A DNA stretch of 64,000 nt from positions 10,677,077 through 10,741,076 of the forward strand of contig JAJEKV010000039.1 in the NCBI GenBank assembly GCA_021234155.1, read 5' to 3'. Under the pieces are notes generated by a model. It saw nothing but the letters and a program-made list of their open reading frames with translations. It searched no databases and was not told the DNA's origin. The translations under genes and the position numbers were made by a program. Shown piece after piece: positions 38,139-48,848 of this stretch (position 1 is its first letter; every line of letters begins with the position of its first letter). The stretch comes from Isoetes taiwanensis. Lineage: Eukaryota; Streptophyta; Lycopodiopsida; Isoetales; Isoetaceae.

Positions 38139-38640
38139 GTTTGCATGAAGAGATCAGCTCTATTCTCTCTGATAAGTAAGTAGACCTGCTGATCAACCAC
38201 TGTATCAAGAACAATAAGTCCATAGAGTTTGTCTTTGATATCCATAATTGTTTTGCCATTAAGACTTATGGATTCAACAACCATAAATGCAGCTACTCCA
38301 ACAATGCTAGGTCAACCTTAGTACCTTCGCTTAACCTTGATCAAGTGTTGCTAGAAGTAAAGAGTCAACTACTCCTCCTTGCTTTGGAATCATGATCATA
38401 TATGTTGCATATTCAACTCCTTCACAATCAAGTGAATTAAGATCTCCTCCTTGATCTGGAAATAGAAAAGACTTGAGTGGCATAACAGGTGCTGGAAGTG
38501 TTGGAAGTGCTGTAAGTGCTGGAAGTTTCTGTAATCCGAACAGAAAAATCAGTCGATCAGGTATTAGAACCTGAGTGCCTCCTTGCATAAACGCCGCCAA
38601 AGTATCAGAAATGAATGCCACTTGATGAAGAGTTGCTACA
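38139..38640 (-). other. Unassigned ORF pieces between element I and a copia element
   Basis: Minus-strand frames read VGVAAFMVVESISLNGKTIM (about 38300-38150) and AFISDTLAAFMQGGTQVLIP (38621-38331). The second follows the copia gag after a frameshift. Neither looks like copia protease or integrase. They may be a captured host-gene fragment inside the copia copy or a 5' exon of the transposase gene. The boundary between the two elements lies somewhere here. Confidence 0.35.
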
Positions 38641-39532
38641 TTGCCTGAAAATGGGGAGCATCAAGATATCCTAGCTCAATGGCTGAGGTATCTATTAATC
38701 CTTGCTTGGAAGGTGCTGGAACATCAGAAATTGGCATCCATTTATTGGGTGCTGCTGCATCGTCTGATATCCAGAAAGTAGAAGGATCTAAATCCACTAC
38801 TTCATGCTTACTCGGAAGAGATAATCTGCTGCCAATGTGCTTTTCCCCTTCATCGTACTCATCCCCATTCAGGGTAGATTGAGTCTTTGAATGCCCTGCT
38901 GCAAAGAGAGTGGCATGATCATTTTTACCTGCATCTTGCCTCATCATAATCTCCTCCTTAATAGAAGCGATTGCTTGATGGAAGCCCATATCTTTGTCTT
39001 GCATGAAGCTGCCGCACAAAGAATCAAATGCATTAGGTAATGACCTGAGGAAGAAAAATAGTTGCATCGATTGTGAGATCTGATGCTCTTCTCCAAAAGC
39101 TTCAATCTGCTGGAAGGCGTGCTTCATGTGATCTGAGAACTCGTCAAGACTTTCAGCAGTCTCGTCCCAACACATATCCGTCACCTCTGCATATAAGTGC
39201 CCAATCTTATGGGTCTTTTGGTCATGCTTATCAATGAGAGCATGCCACAAATCGTGGCTATTCTCTTGCTGGAACTCATCAAGGATAGACTCAGCTAAGG
39301 AGAGCCTGATATATGCCATCGCCTTGTCATCTCGGCGCTGCCAAGCATGCAAATTAGCAATATTCTTGGCATTCGGTGCAGGTTCTTGGCCATTGACAAT
39401 TCCCCAAACTCCTTCATATCTGAAAATGAAAATCATTCTGCTTTTCCATTGCTGGAAACCTGTAACGTCAAAGATTTGAATCGGATGACTGCCAAGGAAG
39501 GTAATCAGATTGTAGCTTGCATCCTTCTCCAT
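38636..39532 (-). CDS. Copia-type gag (UBN2-like), second copia element
   Basis: A 298-codon ORF opens MEKDASYNLITFLGSHPIQI and has the gag signature FQQWKSRMIFIFRYEGVWGIVNG, then AWQRRDDKAMAYIRLSLAES and HALIDKHD. It forms the capsid of Ty1/copia elements. The initiator lies about 40 bp 3' of the primer-binding site. No zinc knuckle, protease, integrase or RT follows, so the element is truncated or non-autonomous. The ORF is intact. Confidence 0.85.
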   Translation of the reverse strand: MEKDASYNLITFLGSHPIQIFDVTGFQQWKSRMIFIFRYEGVWGIVNGQEPAPNAKNIANLHAWQRRDDKAMAYIRLSLAESILDEFQQENSHDLWHALIDKHDQKTHKIGHLYAEVTDMCWDETAESLDEFSDHMKHAFQQIEAFGEEHQISQSMQLFFFLRSLPNAFDSLCGSFMQDKDMGFHQAIASIKEEIMMRQDAGKNDHATLFAAGHSKTQSTLNGDEYDEGEKHIGSRLSLPSKHEVVDLDPSTFWISDDAAAPNKWMPISDVPAPSKQGLIDTSAIELGYLDAPHFQAM

Positions 39533-39570
39533 TGCTGTGTTGATCTTGAATCAATCTCAGCACACCTAGT

Positions 39571-39582
39571 GCTCTGATACCA
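39571..39582 (-). other. tRNA-iMet primer-binding site
   Basis: On the minus strand TGGTATCAGAGC follows the CA end of the LTR directly, the classic plant initiator-Met primer site. Confidence 0.9.
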
Positions 39583-39920
39583 TGTCAAGATTGCACCAAG
39601 AAAGGGAGAGAAGGGGATGCACACCAATATCTGAGAGCGCAAGCTCCCAAAACAAAGGCAAAATGGAATTGTATTCAATGTTGTATGTCAATACATGAAG
39701 TACAATGATATAAACAAAATGGTGATACTAAGAATAGTATTAGCTGTTCAACCATCGCCCACTAATAACAGCCGTTACTTAGTTAGGTCGGTGCTCAGTG
39801 CTGATAAGGTGCTAACTCTATTCAGTTCAGCACTTTCTCAGCACCACTATGCTGAGTGCTGAGTCGCTGCTTCAGCACGTCTAGCAAGATGGTGGTCTCG
39901 ATATCACATATATCTTGACA
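39583..39920 (-). repeat. LTR (5') of the second copia element
   Basis: It is 338 bp bounded by TGTCAAGAT on the left and ATCTTGACA on the right, perfect inverted ends of 9 bp. The adjoining primer site defines it as the 5' LTR. The matching 3' LTR was not found in the window. It contains repeated CAGCACT/GTGCTGA motifs around 39790-39880. Confidence 0.8.
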
Positions 39921-39944
39921 AAATGGTTATATGATTAATGGTAG

Positions 39945-41680
39945 AGATTATCTTATCTTATCTTATTAATGGTAGAGATGGTAGATGGCAGATTCTCCTT
40001 TGTACTATTCTTAGGATAAGGTTAGCTTTGGTTAATATTTATACTTATAATAATCCTGGGGATAAGTTAGGTGTATGGAATAACGTCAAAAGCAGTTTAG
40101 ATAATCTTGAATTTGAGATAGGAGGGGATTTAAATATGGCTACTAATGATTTCATGAAGAATAAGAATTTCATACCCCTAGAAGCCCAGGAAAAGGAATC
40201 TTGGCTGAAGCTCATCCATGGCCATAATCTGATGTTGGCAAGGACAAGGCCAGACTCCTATAGTTGGACAGACAAGAGGGCCGAACCCACCTTGTGTCTC
40301 CATGACAGGTTCTATCTCTCCGAGAATATTTGAAACCACAACAACAGGGTAAGCAACTTAGAGGGATACACCCTTTCTGATCATTACCCCCAGCAGTTAA
40401 CGATCATGGCCCTCAATATGGTCAAGCAGAGGAATACTTATTTTAAGCTGAACACCAGCCTTTTGGGGCATGATGAATTCATGGATAGGCTGCAACAGGT
40501 GCTTATTAAATTTCCTAAACCCACAGGAGCTTTAGGGTGGATGTTTTGGTTAAGAATTGGCTCAAGGAGTGGGGCAGAGCTGTTCATTTGCAGAAGGTAA
40601 TCTTCCTTCAAAACTTGAGGGATAACCTTCCTCATGCCCCCGAAGAGGAAACGGACAACATTCGGGCAGAAATCAAAAGAGAGGAGATCTAGAATTGCAG
40701 AAGGATGGAAGCTGAAGGCCAAAATTAGAGAAATTAAAGATGATGAGAGAAGTAGCTCTAAGTTCTTTTCTGCCAAGGCAAAAGGCAGGATAAAGAGAAA
40801 TCATATTTTTGAGGTTAAGGTTGGGGATGAATTCATTACTGATGAGACTCAAATCAAAAAAGCTGTTGCTGATCACTTCACCAACATTATGGGGACCAAT
40901 CAGGACTGCCACCATGTTTTCATGGCTAGATTCATTAATCTTCAGGCAAAAGTAAGTAATGAGGATAACTCTCATATTGACAGGCCTTTCTTGAATGCTG
41001 AACTTCTTCAAACGGCCAGAGAGATGGATAAGGGCAAGAGTCCTGGACCTGATAGCCTCCCTGTTGAATTTTACATTAAAGTTTGGCCTATTCTTGGAGA
41101 TAGCATAACGAGCCTGGCCAACGAGTTCAGAAATCTAAAGTGCATGGATGCAAGGATTAATATTAGTCTCATCACACTAATCCCCAAGGTTGATATGCAT
41201 GTCACATTCTCAGATTACAGACCTATATCACTTTCCAATATTATATACAAGCTTATCTCTGGAACCATAGCCAGGAGGCTGAAATTTCTGCTGGACAGAA
41301 TTATCAGTTCCTCTCAGGCTGCCCATCTTAAAGACAGATTCATCCTTGACAACGTGGTGACGGCCATCCCGGGGCTGAATTGGGCTAAGGATTCAAAGCA
41401 GGACATTGCCCTTATCAATCTCGACATAACCAAGGCCTTTGACACAGTGAGCTGGAATTTTCTTTTCAAATGCTGCAGTGCCTTGGGCTTTTTAAATGAG
41501 GTAATTCTTATCTTTAGAGCCATTCTCTTGAACTCCAGATCCTCGGTCTTGATCACCGGAGAGTGTGGCCCCTTCTTCCCCCTGCAAAAGGGTGTCAAGC
41601 AGGGGTGCCCTCTATCCCCTTTCCTCTTTCTGATCATAATGGAGGCCCTTCATATACACTTCAAACTTCAAAGTATAATG
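39945..41680 (+). mobile_element. Truncated L1-like LINE
   Basis: The EN remnant at about 40030-40330 reads LVNIYTYNNPGDKLGVWNN...GGDLNMATNDF...YSWTDKR. The RT at 40634-41680 has MDKGKSPGPDSLPVEFY, LIPKVDMHVTFSDYRPISLSNI, SQAAHLKDRFILDNV, motif A NLDITKAFDTVSWNFL and motif B GVKQGCPLSPFLFLIIMEAL. It stops before motif C (F-A-D-D) and so lacks the catalytic DD: a 3'-truncated or interrupted copy. The 5' end meets the copia LTR region at about 39920-39945. Confidence 0.85.
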
Positions 41681-41689
41681 ATGATCAAG

Positions 41690-43382
41690 TTTAACAAACC
41701 ACACCTTCCAACCTTAGCCACCTAACACTTTCCAATACAAAAACTTCCTTTTGCGATGCGAACTTAAATGCAAATTCATTTTATACTTTCTTTTTAAACA
41801 TCACACATCTTATTTATGTTCTTAATCTAAATTTATTATCTTCATTAGTTATCTATGCCCGTGGGAACACCCATCATCACTGGGCACTTTTTCTAGTAGT
41901 AATATAACAAGCTTTTTGTTGGTCCAATCTCGCTCCTCATATGCACGCGCAGAAACACGCTAACTGCGTTGAACTTGGCTCTGACTATAGAAGCAGTTTG
42001 GTAGATGCATCGAGCGCAGGAGCATGACTATGTGATAGAACTTGAATGTTGACATACTGGCTACTCTGTTGAAGAAATCTAATAATTTCTTAAACCTCCC
42101 AAACTCTAGTAAAGCTTCTCATATCAATAAATATCAGTGTTGCATTTTTCGAAATTGGAAACATCCCACCGGTATATCTAGTTTAATAATAAGGTGGACA
42201 ATATTTCTTTTCTCTTTCACATCGATCTCATGGCTAATCGGTCTCCGTGTCCCTTCAAAATTCTGTCTGTCTGCCTGCCTACCTACTTGCCTGCTTGTCT
42301 ATCTATTTGTTTGTAAATGTTCTAGCTTCCTCTGGCTTCAATATAAAACTAATAGCCACAAAGACGACAAGCATTGGTGCATGGCCATGACATTGACGTC
42401 TTGGAGCTATTTCCATACAACCTTTGATCTAATGGCTCAATTTCCATGTTGGCTCCTTGAATCATGCGTTAAAGACCATGGTGGATGCTTCCAAAGACAG
42501 TGGGTCCACTTGAGAGAAAAAGATACTCCGATTACACATGGGAGATTCACACTCTTAGATTTAGAAGTTTTGAGGACCAACATAAAGAATATTTTATAGC
42601 TCCTTCGAGGCAGCCAATAGACCTAGACAATTGCCTTGGCCAAAACTGAAACATATATTTGTTCTCTTATCTTTCATATTTGGATAGTTAGATGTGTTTG
42701 ACCAAGTGGATTCATGATGGTTGGGCATACTCGTGGATGATATAGATGCTCTCTTTGAAATTATTCGACTCTTCTCAGGAGATCAGATGCACTAAGTATT
42801 TATGAGCTCATGTAGCTCTTTCAAAAATGTAGTTCTACGACTACTGCACCATATCTTGTTGTGAGGTTTCTGATTGGAAGGCATTTGTAGAAGGCTACCT
42901 ACTAGACAAGTCTAAGCATTTGATTAGTCATCTCGAACCTTTCCTGTTCAAATTTTGCATGAAGGATGGGTGGCCACTCATGTATTACAAGATGAGATCA
43001 GGTCATTTTGAGAATGATATCAAAATGTGAGATGACAGGGGGTTTCCCACGATCCCAAGTGGTTCATTTAAAGTTGTTCAACCTCATGGCATCCTGAGAT
43101 ATAGCTGCCTTGAGATTTTTTATTGTAAAATAGATGATGCATTAGGCAATTATCTCTAGCATTGGTACAAACGCGTGGTCTAATATGTACATGAATGAGG
43201 TTATTGAATATTGAGATCATTTATGCAAAATAAATGATGCATTGGGCATTCATCTCTAAGGCTGGTACAAACTCATAGTCTAACATGTACATAAATGAGG
43301 TTATTGACTATTGGTTTGCTTTGATGCCAGTGCTTAGAGACATTCCAACATGAATAGACTATAATTGGCCAGTCAGAACTAT
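41690..43382. other. Unassigned stretch
   Basis: No recognisable gene. The ORF at 42042-42599 has no family signature. There is a degenerate (CTGT/CTGC)n tract near 42266-42312 and a diverged tandem duplication of about 98 bp (43123-43208 and 43222-43308, units containing AATAGATGATGCATT or AATAAATGATGCATT). Confidence 0.5.
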
Positions 43383-43631
43383 TGAAAGCTTGAACAAGAA
43401 CTGAAGAAAGAACAATAGGAAATCAGAGAGATCAGATAAATCAGATGCCTGATTATATCAGAAAACTTAGTGATAATGTCTCAGAAGGCTACAACTATAA
43501 ATATATATCGTTATCTGAATCTAATGCATGAATTGCTCCAAAACTTAAGCTCCTAAGATTAAGATCATAATTTAAGGAACTACTAAAAACTAACAACATT
43601 ATTTTCGCTTCTCATCTTAGCATTCCCAACA
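43383..43631 (-). repeat. Copia 3' LTR
   Basis: On the minus strand it runs from TGTTGGGAATGC to GCTTTCA. It is highly similar to 58479-58731, sharing the ATATATCGTTATCTGAATC block. Confidence 0.9.
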
Positions 43632-43683
43632 CCCCCACTTAAATGAGAGCATTAAGAATTGATTGTCTCCAACCCGAGCCTCT

Positions 43684-43714
43684 AACAAGGTGACGGTGCA
43701 AACGCACTAATGAC
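43684..43714 (+). repeat. Element II left terminal inverted repeat
   Basis: 31 bp, an exact reverse complement of 52810-52840. An internal hairpin-like echo follows (GGTGCAA...TTGCA). Confidence 0.97.
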
Positions 43715-45168
43715 CTGTGGTGCAATTGCAGATTCCTTTTTCCAAAAAACGTAAATTCGGCAGTTTTGACCATTAAAAAAAAAACAACTATCAAAAAAAA
43801 AAGTTGCATTCCAAATATGGCCATTTTAACAGCGGGCGACAGATTTTGTGTTAAGACACACTAAGAAAATGCACTTTCTTACGAAACAAAATACAAAGGG
43901 AAAGAAGGAAGTCTATGCGCGCATAGACAATAAAGTTATATTTCAATAATATAATACAATAATATAGGCACATAAAAAAATTCATTTTTTTAGCACACAC
44001 TATATATCAAGAGGAGGTTCCTTGTGAGGAAGTTCATCATCAGAATCTGGAGGAGGGAGAACCTTAGTAGAGCTATCAGGATTAACTTCCTCAGTGTCTG
44101 AGGCATCCTTCTCTTCGTCAACCTTTTGAATCTCTTCCACAGGAACAAGCTCGACGAACTCTGCCGGATCGTTTGTGTTCCCGGTGAGTGGCGGCAAAGG
44201 CTCTGAGCTTGAAGCTGCGGGATTACCATCCTTATCCTTAAGGCCAACCTCCTGCTTTTCATCGGGCAGGCTGTGCAGGGAACTTATTCTGGATTTTATA
44301 TATACCACAGAATCCTTATCAAAATCAATTGCAAGGCAGTTGCGACCCTTTTTTAAAGCACAAGCCAAGGTGGTCCCTGACCCTGAGAAGGCATCGACGA
44401 CCCAGTCACCTGGCTGTGAAAACATCTCTAAAAGGGTATTAATGAGCTGTTGAGGCCTCTTGATAAGGATTGACTATACGACCCTGGTGTACCGGGTCCA
44501 TCAATTTCTGAATGATCGCCGGAATTGAAACGATTACGCAAGTCCATGCCGCCAGATATTATAATGCAAAAATTCTCCGCCCACCAATCTTTGTGGTAAC
44601 CAATGTGCATCCGTTCCCAAACATTTACAAGCCTTGCACCACCGCCATTTCCTCTTACATTCGTCTTCAACCCGCAACCGCAACTAATGAGTTATCGGTG
44701 CTATGCGCGGCGCATAGCAAGAAGAAATAACTTACCAAATGGTCTGGCTCAGAACCAGCCTTTGGTAATTGTTTCTCTCATTGCGGCTTGCACCATACCC
44801 GCCTGATTATTTGAATGAAAACTACAATCCTCCAAAGAGGTGCAGTATTGATTTTGGCGAAACGTCTCAAGAAAGAATCAAATTCAGCATAAGTAAATGG
44901 AGAATCATCTCCACGGCTATCAGGTAGCTTGAACCCATAAGGAATATCAGCAATACATAAAGAATAATTGCCAGGTTTCAATGTATGGTCAAGTTTGACA
45001 CAATTTCCATGATATATCTGGTATAAACAATTCTGGCCAAACATGTCAAACCTTTCAAATTCTGTTGGTACAAAACTTTGCTCAGCTTCTTCCTTCTTCT
45101 TAAGCTTTGCGCGCTCTTCCTTAGCAAGTCTAACCATGTTAAGAAACCCTGGCGGCATCGGGTCCTTC

Positions 45169-45554
45169 TTTTTCTAAAACCACAGAACACAGCTTTAGTA
45201 CAAACAAGAAGACGAAAGTTCAAAGTGTTTTCCTATGCGCGCATAGCAACATAGTAACGGACTTCTTGTGGTGCTATGCGTGCATAGACATACAACAAGA
45301 AAACAGCCTTGGTAAGAAGAAAAACAAAGGTTCCTCAACTGTTAGCCTATGCGCGCATAGCACCATAGTAATGGACTTCTCGTAATGCTATGCGCGCATA
45401 GCCACACAACAAGAAAACAACTTACAGCAAGAAGAAAAAAACAAAGGTTCTAAGTGTGAGCCTATGCGCGCATAGCACCACAGTAACAGACTTCTTGTAG
45501 TGCTATGCGCGCATAGGCAGACAACAAGATAAGTAGGGGAACAAGAAATTTTAC
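45169..45554. repeat. Intronic palindrome set (6 copies in three 41-bp pairs)
   Basis: CTATGCGCGCATAG-type palindromes begin at 45233, 45274 (one T variant), 45347, 45388, 45462 and 45503. The pairs are exactly 41 bp apart within a longer repeat of about 115 bp. They fill an intron of the methyltransferase gene. Confidence 0.95.
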
Positions 45555-47678
45555 CCAGTTTGTAAAATTTGAAGCGTATTGGTTTATCTTTTCATCCGAC
45601 GACCATGTAGGGTATAATTCTTTAACTTTTTCCCAGGTGTCACAGTTAAGGTGGACCATGAGTTGCTGCTGACAGAGTGCACAATCCTTTTGGCTGCAAA
45701 AGTAAGGAGTGTTAAAAAACTCGGGAACGTAAACTACCAGCGAGGACTAGCAAGAACTTACTGTTTGAATTCACCCTGCATTTCTTCCAAGCTAAAGTGG
45801 CCATTCACCACCTTCTGCAGCACCTCACAAACCTTTTCTGTATTTTTTAGACCTTGCATTTCCCGCCAAACCATGATACCCATGTCCTTCTGTTTAGCAG
45901 GTTCAGTTTTTTTTCTTTTTGGATCCTTCGCCTTCCCTTTAGATTTCAGTGTACCATCAGCAAACATATCAAAAAAAATTTCTTGAAGTTCCCAGACCTA
46001 AAAAGGTACAAGAAAGAAATAAAGGTAAGAAAATAGAATGGCTATGCGCGCATGGTCAAAGAACTTGGAGAAGAAAGTTATCTTACACGTCCATGCCGAA
46101 AAGCTAGTTGGAAGTAGTTGTCGTACTTCACAAGAGATGCTCTGGCATCACTGGAGTTGTACGTCAAGCAGCACTCTGTAGCACACTGCTCTTTAAGAGC
46201 CAGATATAGGTTTTGATCATCCTTTATATCTTTGTCACCTTTGTGCTCCGTCCTAAAAAGCTCGTATTCCTTGTGCATAAACTTAATCTTATCTATGAAG
46301 CTCATGCTCATCCGATATTCATTGTCCACGTTGTGGCTCATAGCAAGCAACTTGGCTTCAGAGTCAGTGACACCCACGTAAACAAATGCAAATATCTAAG
46401 AGAAGCAGTGTTCTTTAGTTTCTTTGTAAAGCTGCCTCCTCGCCTTAAAGCTGTGAGTGCCACCCAAAACAAAATATTTGTAGCTTTCATCCTCTTCCTT
46501 TACAAAAGAATCCCTTTCATTGCACTGGGAAGGGTCAACAATGCAAATGTGTGGAGCTGTAGCTGCATTTGGTCTGTCCCTTATACGTTCCTTAAGAGCA
46601 GACAAATGACCAGAGTAAATTTTTCTTACTTGCAAAGGCCTCTCGCCAGACTCATCCTTTGGGCACAACTTAACACAATCAACCTGCAAGTGCATGATAC
46701 CAGGCACACGACATCTCAGCTCAATTTCTTCGAGCTTCCTAGAAGCCATGTCCTTTTCCTTACTGGCAATCCTTGTACCCGGTGCTGGAGGCAAAGTTAC
46801 CTTTGTGCCTTTTCTTGATGCCTTGCTAGTTGGTGGAGCAGTGTCAGTCACCAGGCCTGCCTTGTAATAATTTCTTTTGGCTTTCTTTTTTCTTGGCCTC
46901 TCCACCACTTCAACCTCAAACTCTTCCTCCTCAGATTCGGAGGACGAAGGTTCATCTTCAACCACTGTTGCCAACTCAACAGTTTCTGATATTCTGGGGA
47001 GGATTAGCTTGGCAGGAGATGGCATGGCATCCTTCAGCAGCTTAGTAGGAGGTGCGCTTGAACTTAACAAAGGATCCTTGGTCAAAAGAAGATCTTTTAG
47101 TATAGAAAGAAGATCCTGCAAACAAAACCTATGATGTCATAGACCAAACATGTTGGTAAAGTCTTCTCGTGCAGGAAAATAACACTTACAATTTTACTCT
47201 TCATTCTTGCCTGAATGTAGCCTTGTATATCTTCCGGAGAAGACAAACTCAGCTTAAAAAATGAACTATCCACAGAATATATATGTTGACTGCCCTTGGT
47301 GGTGGTCGTGCACTTGATGTGGTACATACCAAAGAGCTCAACATCTACAAGCCTGCCACATCTTCTGAAGGTTTCTAGATCCTGTGTTTGCTTGCCGGTC
47401 TCAGAACAAATGTACAAATATAAAAAATGCGCAGTTGCTGGTTCACCGGTGCCCCTGACAAGCAACCACTGCTGATCCTTACAAAAATAGGAGCCATCAT
47501 CGGCCTCCTCAAAATGCTGCTGACTTGGAGCCGAAACATCCAAACTTGGATCCTTCGGCGTTCTCCTCTTCTTGGCGACCTTTTGGGAGGATGCACCCGC
47601 ATCATCCTGGCTACCCCGTCCAAGGTTTTTCTTCTTACTGAAATATAAAGAACAGTAAAGAATTAAGACATCATTTGC

Positions 47679-48137
47679 CTATGCGCGCATAGCCAACCAA
47701 TTCAACCAATTCAATAGTGACAGGCATACTACAAAAGAAAAGCTTTGTGTCTATGCGCGCATAGGCAATGCTTATGAAAAAAGCTTTGTGTCTATGCGCG
47801 CATAGGCAATGCTTATGAAAAAAGCTTTGTGTCTATGCGCGCATAGGCAGAGCTTATGAAAAAAGCTTTGTGTCTATGCGCGCATAGGCAGAGCTTACGA
47901 AAAAAGCTTTGTGTCTATGCGCGCATAGGCAGAGCTTACGAAAAAAGCTTTGTGTCTATGCGCGCATAGGCAGAGCTTACGAAAAAAGCTTTGTGTCTAT
48001 GCGCCAAGATAGGCAGAGCTTACTTAAAACGCTTTGTGTCTATGCGCCGCGATAGGCAGTTTCTGAAAAAAATTTTTTGTGTCTATGCGCGCATAGGCAA
48101 AGCTTTTGAAAAAAGCTTTGTGTCTATGCACGCATAG
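47679..48137. repeat. Intron 1 palindrome array, 41-bp unit, 11 copies
   Basis: One palindrome at 47679, then ten at 47751, 47792, 47833, 47874, 47915, 47956, 47997, 48040, 48083 and 48124. The step is 41 bp, or 43 bp where the core is a 16-bp variant (CTATGCGCCAAGATAG, CTATGCGCCGCGATAG), so the spacer stays at 27 bp. Spacers resemble AAAAAAGCTTTGTGT. The array lies in intron 1 of the methyltransferase gene. Confidence 0.97.
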
Positions 48138-48339
48138 GCAAAGCTTATAAAAAAGACTCAAACCAAACAAAACATCCCAGAAACATACCAGAACTGAGGA
48201 AGAAGGCCAGAAATACTTAAGAAATTGACATTTTTAATCGTTTTGGAGGCAGCCAAAACAAGCAAATATTGCACAAAAAAAATTAAAAGTGAGCTAATTA
48301 AGTAGCAGCTAAGATCTTGACGTACCTTCCACCAGCCAT

Positions 48340-48848
48340 TTGCCGCGTGTCTATGCAGCTTCTTATAGAATTCGATAGGTAAAAAAGTGGAGCAAGTGTG
48401 AAGGCGGAGGTCGAGCGCCCAGGAGCTTCGGTCTGTATGCAGAAATGTGCGCCCTTCTTTCCTATTTATTGTCTATGTTACTACTTGGATATTCTCTATG
48501 ACATTATACATGAAGAGTGTAGCGTTCATTTCATGCAGTCCTTTATGGAGTGTCAAGCCCACACAAAGTCTCTTCGTCTTCCCCGCTCTTCCTTTACACT
48601 TTTGTATCTTATCTTGTCTTCCTTCGCTTGAGCTATAGAAGTAACATGCTTATCTCTCACAGTAATTTTTGATATCTTGTCTATGCGCGCATGGGCAACG
48701 AGAGTTCATCTTACACCCGGGCTATGCGCGCATAGGCAAGCTACTATTATTTCTATTTTAATTAGTTAGTGTACTTCCTTACTTAGTACATGCATAGTAG
48801 GTGTGGTGCATGTTTGTTTCTGAGTACAGGTATTTGTCCATTTGCAGC
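48340..48848. promoter_or_regulatory. Shared divergent promoter region of element II
   Basis: It separates the ATG of the methyltransferase gene (48339, minus) from the ATG of the transposase gene (48849, plus). It contains two palindromes, 48681 (one mismatch) and 48722, again 41 bp apart. Any protein binding them would sit at both promoters. No TATA box is assigned with confidence. Confidence 0.6.

Larger units (their letters stand above)
44000..48339 (-). pseudogene. Element II ParB-like / beta-class DNA amino-methyltransferase gene
   Basis: Seven exons follow GT-AG borders: 48339-48326, 47637-47190, 47115-46087, 45997-45762, 45693-45555, 45173-44736, 44683-44000. Exon 1 encodes only MAGG plus a split codon, so the start is fixed by splicing into SKKKNLGRGSQDD. 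In order: a basic N-terminus; a linker with an acidic run and a Lys-rich nuclear-localisation-like PRKKKAKR; a ParB-like segment (YFVLGGTHSFKARRQL, then AFVYVGVTDSEAKLLAMSHN); a zinc-like DCALCQQQ; then methyltransferase motif IV CIADIPYG (about 44940) ahead of motif I DAFSGSGTTLACAL (about 44380). That order defines the beta class making N6-mA or N4-mC. Prophage proteins combine ParB and methyltransferase similarly. In-frame TAG near 46397, a frameshift near 44820, TGA near 44755 and stops at 44470-44560 disable this copy. Confidence 0.75.

Noticed and set aside
42042-42599. 185-codon ORF as a gene
   Set aside because: It spans a degenerate CTGT/CTGC microsatellite and shows no family motif or gene context.
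38150-43380. Right terminal repeat of element I
   Set aside because: I looked for the inverse of the 10621-10643 end and saw none; the only match is the MITE end at 37261-37285.
44455-46400. Stops in the methyltransferase gene rescued by U-to-C RNA editing
   Set aside because: Such editing is known from plant organelles, not nuclear transposons, and frameshifts also occur, so simple decay is the better explanation.
44000-48339. Bacterial contamination as source of the methyltransferase
   Set aside because: The gene has several GT-AG introns, lies between perfect TIRs with a target duplication, and interrupts a plant copia element.
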